Assembly: GCF_015353075.1 (NCBI RefSeq)
Contig: NZ_CP064187.1
Span: forward strand, 1,178,001-1,242,000
Reading direction: 5' to 3'
Origin: Rhizobium sp. 007
GTDB lineage: Bacteria > Pseudomonadota > Alphaproteobacteria > Rhizobiales > Rhizobiaceae
Length of the DNA stretch: 64,000 nucleotides
This document shows, in pieces, positions 7,895-17,514 of this stretch. The position numbers and the translations under genes were made by a program. Below the pieces are notes generated by a model that saw only the letters and a list, made by a program, of their open reading frames with translations, had not been told where the DNA came from and did no database searches. Every line of letters begins with the position of its first letter. Position 1 is the stretch's first letter.

Positions 7895-7919
7895 AAAAAC
7901 CCGCCAACTAAGCGCGGGC
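7895..7919 (-). terminator. Terminator of tRNA-Thr
   Basis: On the minus strand CCCGC-GCTTAGTTG-GCGGG followed by TTTTTCAT lies about 35 bases after the tRNA 3' end, the expected position for its intrinsic terminator. Confidence 0.6.
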
Positions 7920-7953
7920 TAGCATCAAGTCCATGATTTTATTAACTAATATA

Positions 7954-8029
<76 letters not shown>

Positions 8030-8100
8030 AATGCGTGCCAACTAGCAGATTCTTCCGGTCTGTAAAGAAAAATCCGACCTGGGCGCGATTTCGTGATCGA

Positions 8101-8577
8101 TCATAGACCCAATCCCTCTTCATCGTGAACCTCGCGGGATACCCCGGCGTTCAGGCCGGGGGGAACGCGAGAGCGGCCTTGGGCCGCTTCCCGCTGGGAT
8201 TTGACATATTCGGCGATCACCGAGAGCGGTGCGCCGCCACAGCTTGCCGCAAAGGAGGACGGCGACCACAAAACGCCCTTGTGGTGGCGCCCGGTGATTT
8301 CCGGGCGGCTCTCGCGCAGACGTCGGCTGGATACGCCTTTGCGGCTGTTGACCAGCTTCGACAGGGCGATCTTCGGAGGGTCATGCACCCGCAGGGGAAC
8401 ATGATCGTCCTCGCCGTCGCATTCGATCAATTCGGCCTCGACGTCGCGACACAGCTTGGCGAAGATGCGCCGCAGGTCGCGGATTGCCGGTTCTGACAGA
8501 ACGTCACGGCGGTATTTCGTGACAAAGACCAAATGACCATGGAGCATGTAGACGACATGCCTGCCGGTGCGATCCAC
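8101..8577 (-). pseudogene. tnpA: TnpA, IS200/IS605 Y1 (HUH) transposase, probably inactive
   Basis: About 158 residues from a GTG at 8577 that follows AAGGAG. The Y1-transposase family is plain: HLVFVTKYRRDVL near the start, ALSKLVN, VLWSPSSFAASCGGAP, and the catalytic tyrosine in IAEYVKSQ. The nickase HUH motif, normally DHVHLLV in this family, reads DHVPLRV, so the second metal-binding histidine is replaced by proline; such a protein should not cut single-stranded DNA. The frame is otherwise open and runs on through the left-end hairpin, giving an unusual C-terminal tail. Classed as a pseudogene because of the lost catalytic residue, not because of a stop. Confidence 0.75.
8142..8161. other. 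Left-end hairpin of the IS605-type element
   Basis: CCCCGGC-GTTCAG-GCCGGGG is a perfect 7-bp stem. Its sequence resembles the right-end hairpin (CCCCCGC/GCGGGGG), as expected for the structures recognised by TnpA. Confidence 0.65.
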
Positions 8578-8613
8578 GGTTGCGCTCCTTGGAGCAATTG
8601 ATAGAATCGTAAC

Positions 8614-9841
8614 ATGATCCACCGCGCTTTCCGCTACAAGCTCGCTCCGACCGCCGAACAGGAAGTCCTGTTGCGGCAGTTCGCGGGGTTGTGCGGCTGG
8701 TCTATAATCTGGCGCTGGAGCAGCGCAGGGACTGGTGACCGGGAACCGCTTGAACGACATCGCCCAGGCGCGGGAATTGACCGCCCTGCGGGCCGCGTTC
8801 GACTGGATTGCCGCCGTGCATGTGACGCCCCAGCAGCAGGCCCTGCGCGATCTGGATAAGGCGTATGCCAACTTCTTCGCCGGGCGCGCAGGATATCCCT
8901 CGCCCCGCAAGAAGGGCGTGAACAGCGCCTTCCGCTTTCAGGGGCGGGAGATCGAGGTCAAGCGCCTGAACGGCAAGTGGTCCGCCGCGCGCCTTCCCAA
9001 GATCGGCTGGGTGAAGTTCCGCGACACGCGGCGCCTGCGTGGCAAGACCATGAATGTGACGGTGAGCCTGGCGGCGAACGGCTGGCACATCGCCTTCGCC
9101 TGCGAAATCGACCATGCCGTCCCGCAAAACGATTTGCCCGCCGTGGGGATCGACCGGGGCGTGGCGAACACGCTGACGCTTTCGACCGGGGAGCATTGGT
9201 GGATGCCTGCCGGCCTTGCGGAGATCGAGCGCAGGAAGCGCCGGGCCCAGCGCGTTCTGGCGCGGCGCAAGCGCGGGTCGCGCCGCCACGCCAAGGCCCG
9301 CCGCCGCGTTGCAGCCTTGCAGGCCCGTGCTGCCCGCATCCGGCAGGATTGGCGGCACAAGGCCAGTCTTGATATCGCCCGTCGCTTCGCAACGGTCGTG
9401 CTGGAAGACCTCGCCACGCGCAACATGACGCGCAGCGCCAGGGGAACCGTGGACGCGCCCGGAACCAACGTCTGCCAGAAGGCGGGCCTGAACCGGGCGA
9501 TCCTCGAACAAGGCTGGCACGGCTTTGAAACCGTGTTGGCCTACAAGCTCGAAGAACGGGGCGGATACCTGTGCAAGGTCGATCCCCGCCACACCTCGCA
9601 GACCTGTTCGGCCTGCGCAGCCGTGGACAGGGAAAGCCGCGAAAGCCAAGCGTCTTTCCGCTGTTGCCAATGCGGCTTGCGCGCCCATGCCGACCACAAT
9701 GCTGCAATCAACATCCTGCGTCGGAACACGGCGTCTATGATCGTGGAGGAAGGGCAGCGGCTCTCCGTTGAAGCGATAACGATCGGCGGAGCTTCGCGCC
9801 CCCTCGGAAATCCCCCGCTTTCAAGCGGGGGAAGATGTTAA
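8614..9841 (+). pseudogene. tnpB: TnpB, RNA-guided nuclease family, N-terminus frameshifted
   Basis: Read in three frames: MIHRAFRYKLAPTAEQEVLL from 8614, then VRLVYNLALEQRRDW from about 8691 ending in a stop, then a 368-codon frame from a GTG at 8735 beginning TGNRLNDIAQARELTALR. The family normally has a short segment between 'QRRDW' and 'TG', so a small deletion plus a frameshift are likely. The long frame keeps all RuvC residues: Asp in AVGIDRGVANTL, Glu in VVLEDLATRNM, Asp in RAHADHNAAINIL, and a CxxC...CxxC zinc finger (CSAC, CCQC). Loss of the intact N-terminal RNA/target-motif-binding part should disable guided cutting unless the GTG product still folds. The 3' end of the gene runs into the right-end hairpin, as is typical where the omega RNA is produced. 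Confidence 0.82.
9811..9832. other. Right-end hairpin of the IS605-type element / possible omegaRNA region
   Basis: TCCCCCGCTT-TC-AAGCGGGGGA is a perfect 10-bp stem overlapping the last codons of tnpB. In TnpB systems the guide (omega) RNA comes from this 3' region and its guide is the sequence just beyond the element; that such an RNA is made here is inference. Confidence 0.6.
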
Positions 9842-9928
9842 TTCATGAACAAAAGCTGAAGTAGCGATTCAGGAGGCGTTCAGGGCAGGAGGCGCAGATT
9901 TCGCTCACCTTCATCAAGGAGATGAGCC

Positions 9929-10249
9929 ATGAGAATTGCCCGTTTTGCCATTGCAGCGCTTCTGTCGCTCGGATCGGCCGTCGTTGCCGTCGAGCCCGTG
10001 GTTGCCGCTCCCGTATATGCACCTGTTGCGTCCGTCGATAAGAGCGACGTCGTGAAGGTGCACTACCGTGATCATCGCCGCCATGGGCGCCATTCGTGGC
10101 GGCATGAACGCCGTTACTGGCGCCATCATCCGTATGCCTATGAGCGCCGCCACTACCGGCCCTGGCGCGCCGAACGCAGGTGGAGGGAACGTCATTACTG
10201 GCGTCATCATCAGCGGCCGCACTACTTGTATTTCCGCATCGACCTATGA
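9929..10249 (+). CDS. Secreted histidine/arginine/tyrosine-rich protein (106 aa)
   Basis: A signal peptide (MRIARFAIAALLSLGSAVVAVEPVVAAPV, cleavage likely near VVAA) is followed by a mature part of about 75 residues built of H, R, Y and W: runs such as HYRDHRRHGRH, RRYWRHHPYAYERRHY and RHYWRHHQRPHYLYF. AAGGAG lies 7 bases before the ATG. Such small HRY-rich secreted proteins are common in rhizobia. A metal-binding or cell-envelope role is conceivable from composition but not shown. Confidence 0.75.
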   Translation: MRIARFAIAALLSLGSAVVAVEPVVAAPVYAPVASVDKSDVVKVHYRDHRRHGRHSWRHERRYWRHHPYAYERRHYRPWRAERRWRERHYWRHHQRPHYLYFRIDL

Positions 10250-10370
10250 TCGCCCGCTGGCTTGCTGATGCCGGCTCTCAAAAGGGCGGCATCGTCAAGA
10301 TACCGAGAATGGGGCTGCTGGAGCAGCCGTCGATCAGCAAACGCGATGCCGCCGGTGCGATTCCCGGCGG

Positions 10371-10529
10371 CTATTGCGCCGGTGGTGTCGGTGTGGGTAC
10401 CGGCGTCACAGGCGCCAGAGGATCCGGCTGGCGCGTCGGCTGGGTGGGATCGACCCATATGATGCTGAGAATGATGGCGACGAAGACTGCGATGAACAGG
10501 ATGCCGAACAGGAGGGGCCGGATTGCCAT
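10371..10529 (-). CDS. Small membrane protein with proline-rich tail (52 aa)
   Basis: MAIRPLLFGILFIAVFVAIILS gives one hydrophobic segment at residues 5-25, then IWVDPTQPT and a proline/threonine-rich tail (PLAPVTPVPTPTPPAQ). AAGGAAA precedes the ATG. The topology suggests a single-span inner-membrane protein with an extended periplasmic tail. It is too short to appear in most automatic gene calls. No family recognised. Confidence 0.6.
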   Translation of the reverse strand: MAIRPLLFGILFIAVFVAIILSIIWVDPTQPTRQPDPLAPVTPVPTPTPPAQ

Positions 10530-10613
10530 GCCGGGTATTTTCCTTCTCTCTTGCTGTTGCGCTGCGCTCCGGCGAACCTTAGGCCCACCATTCGTTCATT
10601 TTGAGACGTCCGC

Positions 10614-11504
10614 TTATTTCTTCAGATGAAGCCGGGCGGCATACATCGCGATCGCAGCCGCATTCGAGACGTTCAGCGATTTGATCGCGCCCGGCATGTC
10701 GAGCCGCGCAAGCGCGCTGACGGTCTCGCGCGTCTTCTGCCTGAGACCCTTGCCTTCGGAGCCGAGGACGAGCGCAACCTTGTCGCCTGAGAACGTGCCT
10801 TCGATCGGCGCCGGTCCTTCGGAATCGAGGCCGATCGAGAAGAAGCCGAGCCGGTGCAATTCACCAAGCGCGTCGGCAAGATTGGTGATCTGTATATAAG
10901 GAATGAGTTCCAGCGCGCCGGAAGCCGATTTCGCAAGCACGCCCGATTCGGTCGGGCTGTGTCTTTGCGTGGTGATAACGGCGCCTGCATTGAAGGCGAC
11001 GGCCGAGCGCATGATGGCGCCGACATTGTGCGGATCGGTGACCTGGTCGAGCACGAGGAGCAGCGGGCTGTCCTTCAGCGCCTCCAGGCGCCGGACGGGC
11101 AGCGGGCGGGTCTCCAGCATCACGCCCTGGTGGATCGCATCGGGGCCGAGCACCTTGTCGATATCCTGCGGCGAGACGATCTCGACGGGAATGCCGAGCT
11201 GCCCGGCGTCGATTTCGAGGCGGGTGAGGGCATTCTGCGTCACCGTCAGCTTGACGTTTTTCCGCTCGGGATTTTCGATTGCGGCGCGCACGGTATGCAG
11301 GCCGTAGAGATAGACCTGGTCGGCCGTAAGCGCCGGCGCCTTCCAATCCTCGCCGCCGCGTTTGCGCTTCTGCGGAGGCGGCGTCGGAATTTCGCCGCGC
11401 TCGCGCTTGGCATCGCGGTGGGCACGCCGCAGAGTGGCGTAGTGCGTATCCTTGGGGGACTTGTCGGTTGCGGGCTTGCCGCCGGATTTGTTGTCTTTGC
11501 TCAT
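10614..11504 (-). CDS. rlmB: 23S rRNA (guanosine-2'-O-)-methyltransferase RlmB-type (SpoU family)
   Basis: 296 residues. A basic N-terminal extension (about 60 residues) precedes a substrate-binding domain (YLYGLHTVRAAIENPERKN) and the SPOUT methyltransferase domain with motif 1 (LDQVTDPHNVGAIMRSAVAFNAGAVI), motif 2 (LVLGSEGKGLRQKTRE) and motif 3 (IKSLNVSNAAAIAMYAA), which form the SAM-binding knot. RlmB methylates the 23S peptidyl-transferase loop guanosine (G2251 in E. coli); target identity is assigned by family similarity. Divergent from the tRNA-Tyr/Gly unit. Confidence 0.92.
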   Translation of the reverse strand: MSKDNKSGGKPATDKSPKDTHYATLRRAHRDAKRERGEIPTPPPQKRKRGGEDWKAPALTADQVYLYGLHTVRAAIENPERKNVKLTVTQNALTRLEIDAGQLGIPVEIVSPQDIDKVLGPDAIHQGVMLETRPLPVRRLEALKDSPLLLVLDQVTDPHNVGAIMRSAVAFNAGAVITTQRHSPTESGVLAKSASGALELIPYIQITNLADALGELHRLGFFSIGLDSEGPAPIEGTFSGDKVALVLGSEGKGLRQKTRETVSALARLDMPGAIKSLNVSNAAAIAMYAARLHLKK

Positions 11505-11607
11505 GCGGCTTTATAACGGCGGTGCTTCACCGCGCATAGGGTTTCTTTGCCGGCGGCGGCTTTCAACAGGCGATGAAATTTTTCGTGTTTTTTCTATTGT
11601 CTTCATG

Positions 11608-11636
11608 TTGACATGGGCAAATGCTCCGGTCATATA
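11608..11636 (+). promoter_or_regulatory. Sigma-70-type promoter for tRNA-Tyr/tRNA-Gly
   Basis: TTGACA at 11608-11613 and CATATA at 11631-11636 are separated by 17 bases, close to the rhizobial consensus CTTGAC-N17-CTATAT. The tRNA-Tyr gene begins 70 bases downstream. Confidence 0.65.
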
Positions 11637-11705
11637 CGCGGCGCAGATCGAGGGGCGGTAACGCTCCTGGGTCTTCGAGCTTGGTTACGATCCAGACGAA
11701 AAACT

Positions 11706-11790
11706 GGAGAGATGCCCGAGTGGTTAAAGGGGACGGACTGTAAATCCGTTGGCTCAGCCTACGTTGGTTCAAATCCAACTCTCTCCACCA
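11706..11790 (+). tRNA. tRNA-Tyr (GUA)
   Basis: An 85-nt class II tRNA with long variable arm (TGGCTCAGCCTACG region), acceptor GGAGAGA/TCTCTCC, anticodon loop CTGTAAA and encoded CCA. Followed after 25 bases by tRNA-Gly. Confidence 0.97.
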
Positions 11791-11815
11791 TTCGTCACTT
11801 GGATCGCACCACCCC

Positions 11816-11889
11816 GCGGGTATAGCTCAATGGTAGAGCAGCAGCCTTCCAAGCTGAATACGCGGGTTCGATTCCCGCTACCCGCTCCA
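11816..11889 (+). tRNA. tRNA-Gly (UCC)
   Basis: A 74-nt tRNA with acceptor GCGGGTA/TACCCGC, anticodon loop CTTCCAA (UCC), T-arm GGTTCGATTCC and encoded CCA. Its last 22-23 bases recur, slightly changed, at 12430-12453. Confidence 0.97.
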
Positions 11890-12020
11890 AGCCTTTCAAT
11901 TCTTCGGCAATGCCGCGCATTGCGCGCGCTTTTTTTTTGGCGCCGTGCCTTCGAGGGCGCAAAATTTCTGTTTGAATGACGCGGATACTGCTGCTTAACT
12001 GGCCTCCATTGAGAGGTGCC

Positions 12021-12323
12021 ATGCGAAACGTGATTTTGGCCGCTGCATTTTTGCTTCCATCGGTCGCCCTTGCCGCCGAGGCCGTGGAAGTCAGGGCTCG
12101 CGATCTCAGCTGTGGCGAACTCGCGCAGTTCATCCGGCAAAACAAAACGGTATTTGTCCGAATCGGCATCGGCGGCCGCAGCTTCCGCTATCCGCCGGCG
12201 CGCTGCAGGCTGGGGGACAAGCACTCGACGACCAGTTTGCGGGATGCCGGTGGAAAGCTCTGCGTCCTCGATTATGCCTGCGTCTACGATCCAGAATCTT
12301 TTTATAACAAGATCCCGAATTAG
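12021..12323 (+). CDS. Small secreted protein in the tRNA-Gly islet (100 aa)
   Basis: The ATG at 12021 (preceded by GAGAGG) gives a signal peptide MRNVILAAAFLLPSVALAAE with cleavage likely after ALA. The mature part of about 80 residues contains four cysteines (LSCGEL, ARCRLG, KLCVLDYACVYDP), which could form two disulfides in the periplasm. A longer start at 11976 lacks support. I do not recognise the family. The gene sits between tRNA-Gly and a partial copy of the tRNA 3' end, so it may be cargo of a small integrated islet. Confidence 0.65.
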   Translation: MRNVILAAAFLLPSVALAAEAVEVRARDLSCGELAQFIRQNKTVFVRIGIGGRSFRYPPARCRLGDKHSTTSLRDAGGKLCVLDYACVYDPESFYNKIPN

Positions 12324-12429
12324 GGCTGGAGCTAAGCCACACGACCAGCCGCCAAGGCTCGCAGCGCTCGCGCTCGTTTGGGAGCTCGCGGGACCTGGAC
12401 AGCTTGAACGACGTGCCTGCGCGATCACG

Positions 12430-12453
12430 CATTCGATACCGCTACCCGCTCCA
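12430..12453 (+). repeat. Partial duplicate of tRNA-Gly 3' end
   Basis: TTCGATA-CCGCTACCCGCTCCA matches the last 23 bases of tRNA-Gly (11867-11889) with one substitution and one missing base, in the same orientation, about 560 bases downstream. This is the pattern left by integration at a tRNA 3' end. No integrase is visible between the copies. Confidence 0.7.
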
Positions 12454-12651
12454 GATTTTCCCCTTGGTTTCAACGATTTTCGCCAGGTTCGGGGCGAATC
12501 GTCTTGCTCGGCGCGAATTGTCTCCCATATGCGCTTGCAAGCCAAGAATGGCGTTCGCAATTAGGTCTTGCGCAATCCCGCCGAAAGCCTTAAACGGCGG
12601 CACTAAACCGGCTCGCCGGGGTCACCCATTTCGTTCACAGGAAGCATTCAA

Positions 12652-13827
<1,176 letters not shown>

Positions 13828-13853
13828 TCTTCGGATTAGCTTGTATTGAAGGA

Positions 13854-13880
13854 GCCCCGCTGGAAACGGCGGGGCTTTTG
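13854..13880 (+). terminator. Terminator after tuf (first copy)
   Basis: GCCCCGC-TGGAAACG-GCGGGGC followed by TTTT, 26 bases after the stop codon. Confidence 0.8.
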
Positions 13881-14159
13881 CGTTGCATTATTGTTGACGT
13901 TTGGACGTCGAATCAGCACCGATACGGCTCTTCGGTTCGGCAAGTCCTTCAAGACATGGCCGGAGTCTGATGAACATGCAGGTGGCCTACGACATCAAGA
14001 TCCAGGCTCGCGCGCTGGAAGAGGTACTGGCCGGAATCCTGAAGTGGAAGCAGCTTAGGCGAAATCTGACCGTGGCTTCTCAATCGCCACGCCTTCACCT
14101 TGCGCCCTGTTGTGGAGCCTTTATCTATTCCCTCTATTTCATGATGCGGAGGAGATTTC
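13881..14159. other. Intergenic region without a supported gene
   Basis: Plus-strand frames of 70 and 113 codons cross this stretch but show no ribosome-binding site, no domain and no coding character. The GGAGGAGATTTC just before 14160 is the ribosome-binding site of the next gene. Confidence 0.5.
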
Positions 14160-15053
14160 ATGAAGAAGCGTATTCTTTTTACCGGCGGTTCGGGCAAGGC
14201 CGGACGTCATGTCGTACCGTGGCTGGTGAATGCCGGCTATGAGGTTCACAATGTCGATCTGGTGCCGCTCGACAGTCCCGGCGTCACCAACCTGATTGCC
14301 GACATCACCGACAGCGGCCAGGTCTTCAACGCGCTGTCCATGCATCGCGATCTTCCCGATCTGGAGCCGGGCAACGGCGTCCAAGGCTTCGAGGCTGTCG
14401 TGCATTTCGCTGCGATACCGCGCATTCTGATCAAGACGGACAACGAGACGTTCCGCATCAATACGATGGGCACTTACAATGTCCTCGAGGCAGCGGTGAA
14501 GCTCGGCGTCAGGAAGATCATCCTTGCCTCCAGCGAGACCACCTATGGCGTTTGCTTCGCGGAGGGAAAGAAGGATTTCCATCAGTTTCCGCTGGAGGAG
14601 GACTACGACGTCGATCCAATGGACAGCTACGGTCTGTCGAAGGTGCTGAACGAAAAGACGGCGCGCGCTTTCGCCGAGCGGTCAGGTGCCGATATCTATG
14701 CCTTGCGCATCGGAAACGTCATCGAGCCGCATGAATATGACAGGTTTCCCGGCTTCATCGCCAATCCGGAGACGCGCCGGCGCAATGCGTGGAACTATGT
14801 CGACGCCCGCGATCTCGCGCAGGTCGTCCATCTGTGTATCGAAAAGAGCGGATTGGGCTTCCAGGTCTTCAATGCGGTGAACGACACCGTGACCGCCAAT
14901 ATGCCGTCGAAGGAACTCGCCAAACGCTTCTTTCCGAACGTTCCCTTCACCCGCGAGATCGGGGAGCATGAGGGCCTGCTTTCCAACCGCAAGATCCGCG
15001 AAGTCCTCGGCTTCAAGGAAGAGCACGACTGGCGCAAATATGTGAAGCTCTGA
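14160..15053 (+). CDS. NAD-dependent epimerase/dehydratase family protein (extended SDR)
   Basis: 297 residues. The N-terminal Rossmann motif FTGGSGKAGRHV (a GxxGxxG form) binds NAD(P); DLV after beta-2 suggests NAD preference. The catalytic Ser is in ASSETTYG and the Tyr/Lys pair in DSYGLSK, as in sugar-nucleotide epimerases and uronate dehydrogenases. The substrate cannot be read from the sequence. A strong GGAGGAG ribosome-binding site precedes the ATG. The gene stands alone between tuf and tRNA-Trp. Confidence 0.88.
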   Translation: MKKRILFTGGSGKAGRHVVPWLVNAGYEVHNVDLVPLDSPGVTNLIADITDSGQVFNALSMHRDLPDLEPGNGVQGFEAVVHFAAIPRILIKTDNETFRINTMGTYNVLEAAVKLGVRKIILASSETTYGVCFAEGKKDFHQFPLEEDYDVDPMDSYGLSKVLNEKTARAFAERSGADIYALRIGNVIEPHEYDRFPGFIANPETRRRNAWNYVDARDLAQVVHLCIEKSGLGFQVFNAVNDTVTANMPSKELAKRFFPNVPFTREIGEHEGLLSNRKIREVLGFKEEHDWRKYVKL

Positions 15054-15196
15054 CCGTAGGCCATGCCGGGGTGATGGCGGATTGGGAAAAATCGAAAATC
15101 GCACTTGCATATCCCGTGCCACCGTCTTAAAGGGAGCGCCATGCTTGCAGGAAGCGCTTCGACCCTCATGGTCAAAGGGCTGAATGTAAAGCGTAA

Positions 15197-15272
15197 AGGG
15201 GTATAGCTCAGCTGGTAGAGCGGCGGTCTCCAAAACCGCAGGTCGGGGGTTCGAGCCCCTCTGCCCCTGCCA
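15197..15272 (+). tRNA. tRNA-Trp (CCA)
   Basis: A 76-nt cloverleaf with acceptor AGGGGTA/TGCCCCT, D-arm TAGCTCAGCTGGTAGAGC, anticodon loop CTCCAAA giving CCA, T-arm GGGTTCGAGCCCC and encoded CCA. tRNA-Trp upstream of secE-nusG is a conserved bacterial arrangement. Confidence 0.97.
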
Positions 15273-15460
15273 TCTTCTTCGAAGGGAAAGCGCGGACGTT
15301 CTCGCAGCGGTCCGTCGGGGAGGGTATTATGGCAAATTTCGCTAGACGTCGGTTTTCCTCTTGTGCAATTGGGAATCGGTGTTTATGTAGGGTTCAACAG
15401 ACACGCGGTGCGTGGGGCTGATATGTTCAGCTTTACGTGCCGTAATTGCGTGGGCAGTCG

Positions 15461-15661
15461 ATGGCATCCAAATCCAATCCGTTTGCGTTCCTGCAGCAGG
15501 TTCGCACCGAAACGTCCAAGGTTACCTGGCCGTCTCGCCGCGAGACCATGATCTCGACGATCATGGTTCTGGTGATGGTCGTCTTTGCCGCGCTGTTTTT
15601 CTTTGCTGCTGACCAGCTGATTGGCTGGGCTTTGAGCTACGTGCTCAACACCGGCAACTGA
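15461..15661 (+). CDS. secE: Preprotein translocase subunit SecE
   Basis: A 66-residue short-form SecE: cytoplasmic amphipathic segment (FAFLQQVRTETSKVTWPSRRE, the conserved SecE signature) followed by one transmembrane helix (TIMVLVMVVFAALFFFAADQLIGW). It clamps SecY in the inner membrane. The start at 15461 gives the standard alphaproteobacterial N-terminus MASKSNPF. nusG follows after 17 bases. Confidence 0.96.
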   Translation: MASKSNPFAFLQQVRTETSKVTWPSRRETMISTIMVLVMVVFAALFFFAADQLIGWALSYVLNTGN

Positions 15662-15678
15662 TCGGGTGGAGATATAAG

Positions 15679-16209
15679 ATGGCGGCACGTTGGTATATCG
15701 TCCACGCGTATTCGAATTTTGAGAAGAAGGTGGCTGAATCCATCGAGGAGAAGGCCAGGCAGAAGGGGCTCGAGCATCTCTTCGAAAAGATCCTCGTGCC
15801 GACCGAAAAGGTGGTTGAGGTGCGCCGCGGCCGCAAGGTCGACAGCGAGCGCAAGTTCTTTCCGGGCTATGTCATGGTTCGAGCGAACCTGACGGACGAG
15901 GCCTACCACCTCATCAAGAACACGCCGAAGGTCACCGGTTTCCTCGGCTCCGATAACAAGCCCGTTCCGATTCCGGACTCCGAAGCCGAGCGCATTCTCG
16001 GCCAGGTCCAGGAAGGTGTCGAGCGGCCAAAGGCTTCGGTTACCTTCGAGGTCGGCGAACAGGTCCGCGTTTCCGATGGCCCGTTCGCGTCGTTCAACGG
16101 CACGGTTCAGGATGTGGACGAAGAGCGTTCGCGCCTGAAGGTGGAAGTGTCGATCTTCGGCCGTGCAACGCCGGTCGAGCTGGAATACGGTCAGGTCGAA
16201 AAGGTCTGA
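15679..16209 (+). CDS. nusG: Transcription termination/antitermination factor NusG
   Basis: 176 residues. The N-terminal NGN domain (RWYIVHAYSNFEKKVAESIEE ... KFFPGYVMV) binds the RNA polymerase clamp; the C-terminal KOW domain (FEVGEQVRVSDGPFASFNGTV ... IFGRATPVELEYGQVEKV) contacts Rho or ribosomal protein S10. Full family length. Co-transcribed with secE. Confidence 0.97.
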   Translation: MAARWYIVHAYSNFEKKVAESIEEKARQKGLEHLFEKILVPTEKVVEVRRGRKVDSERKFFPGYVMVRANLTDEAYHLIKNTPKVTGFLGSDNKPVPIPDSEAERILGQVQEGVERPKASVTFEVGEQVRVSDGPFASFNGTVQDVDEERSRLKVEVSIFGRATPVELEYGQVEKV

Positions 16210-16385
16210 TTTTTGAGATGGAAGTCGGTCAGTACTGACCGGCTTCTGCGCGGCGATAGCCGCCAATCGCGTGGAAGGTGAGGGGTCTTAGCCGGGCCTT
16301 AAAATCCGCACCACGCAACCGCAGCCGCCGGAGAAATCCGGCATCACTGGCCGGGCAACCGGTCATCAATGAAAGGCAGAGAGTT

Positions 16386-16817
16386 ATGGCTAAGAAAGTT
16401 GCAGGCCAGCTCAAGCTTCAGGTCAAGGCAGGATCGGCAAACCCGTCCCCGCCGATCGGCCCGGCGCTTGGTCAGCGTGGCATCAATATCATGGAATTCT
16501 GCAAGGCGTTCAATGCCGCCACGCAGGAAATGGAAAAGGGTATGCCGATCCCGGTTGTCATCACCTACTACCAGGACAAGTCCTTTACCTTCGTGATGAA
16601 GCAGCCGCCCGTCAGCTACTTCCTTAAGAAGGAAGCGAAGATCCAGTCCGGTTCGAAGACGCCCGGCAAGGGCTCTGTCGCTGGCAAGCTGACCAAGGCT
16701 CAGGTCAAGGCGATTGCCGAAGCGAAGATGAAGGACCTGAACGCAGCAGATATCGAAGGTGCAATGGCGATGATCGAGGGCTCTGCCCGCGCCATGGGCC
16801 TGGAAGTGGTAGGTTAA
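16386..16817 (+). CDS. rplK: 50S ribosomal protein L11
   Basis: 143 residues starting [13 protein letters not shown]. The proline-rich N-terminal domain ([18 protein letters not shown]) and the C-terminal rRNA-binding domain ([28 protein letters not shown]) are complete. L11 forms the GTPase-associated centre with 23S rRNA and L10/L7/L12. The ATG at 16386 is chosen over an in-frame upstream start because it matches the family N-terminus. rplA starts 4 bases after the stop. Confidence 0.97.
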   Translation: MAKKVAGQLKLQVKAGSANPSPPIGPALGQRGINIMEFCKAFNAATQEMEKGMPIPVVITYYQDKSFTFVMKQPPVSYFLKKEAKIQSGSKTPGKGSVAGKLTKAQVKAIAEAKMKDLNAADIEGAMAMIEGSARAMGLEVVG

Positions 16818-16821
16818 GACC

Positions 16822-17514
16822 ATGGCTGGCAAGCGCACCAAGAAGATCAACGAAGGTGTTGATCCCACGAAGCTCTACGCTCTCAACCTTGCTATCGGCA
16901 TGGTCAAGGACCGGGCTGTCGCCAAGTTCGATGAAACCATCGAAGTCGCCATGAACCTCGGCGTCGATCCGCGTCACGCAGACCAGATGGTCCGCGGCGT
17001 GGTCAACCTGCCGAACGGTACGGGCCGTGACGTTCGCGTCGCCGTTTTCGCGCGCGGCGCCAAGGCTGACGAAGCCAAGGCAGCCGGTGCTGACATCGTC
17101 GGCGCAGAAGAGCTGGTCGAAATCGTCCAGGGCGGCAAGATCGATTTCGATCGTGTCATCGCGACCCCGGACATGATGCCGCTCGTCGGCCGTCTCGGTA
17201 AGGTACTCGGCCCGCGCGGCATGATGCCGAACCCGAAGGTCGGAACGGTCACCATGGACGTTGCCGGGGCAGTCAAGGCCTCCAAGGGCGGCGCCGTCGA
17301 ATTCCGCGTCGAGAAGGCTGGTATCGTTCACGCCGGCATCGGCAAGGCATCCTTCGATGCAAAGGCTCTGGAAGAAAACATCCGTGCCTTCGCTGATGCC
17401 GTCATCAAGGCGAAGCCGGCTGGCGCAAAGGGCAACTACGTCAAGCGCGTAGCGATCTCTTCGACCATGGGCCCGGGCGTCAAGATCGACCCGTCGTCGG
17501 TCACGGCCGCTTAA
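16822..17514 (+). CDS. rplA: 50S ribosomal protein L1
   Basis: 230 residues, full length, with the family signatures ANLPNGTG-like '[18 protein letters not shown]', '[17 protein letters not shown]'-type sequence ([20 protein letters not shown]) and the C-terminal [25 protein letters not shown]1 forms the mobile stalk at the ribosomal E site and in many bacteria represses its own L11-L1 operon. Confidence 0.97.
   Translation: MAGKRTKKINEGVDPTKLYALNLAIGMVKDRAVAKFDETIEVAMNLGVDPRHADQMVRGVVNLPNGTGRDVRVAVFARGAKADEAKAAGADIVGAEELVEIVQGGKIDFDRVIATPDMMPLVGRLGKVLGPRGMMPNPKVGTVTMDVAGAVKASKGGAVEFRVEKAGIVHAGIGKASFDAKALEENIRAFADAVIKAKPAGAKGNYVKRVAISSTMGPGVKIDPSSVTAA

Larger units (their letters stand above)
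8101..9846. mobile_element. IS200/IS605-type element, decayed
   Basis: Divergent tnpA (minus) and tnpB (plus) lie between two subterminal hairpins (8142-8161 and 9811-9832), the layout of IS605-group elements, which have no terminal inverted repeats and make no target duplication. Exact ends cannot be set by eye; the given limits are approximate. Both protein genes show damage, so the copy is probably immobile. Confidence 0.8.

Noticed and set aside
13901..14242. Plus-strand frame of 113 codons between tuf and the epimerase gene
   Set aside because: No ribosome-binding site or domain, and it runs into the epimerase gene in another frame.
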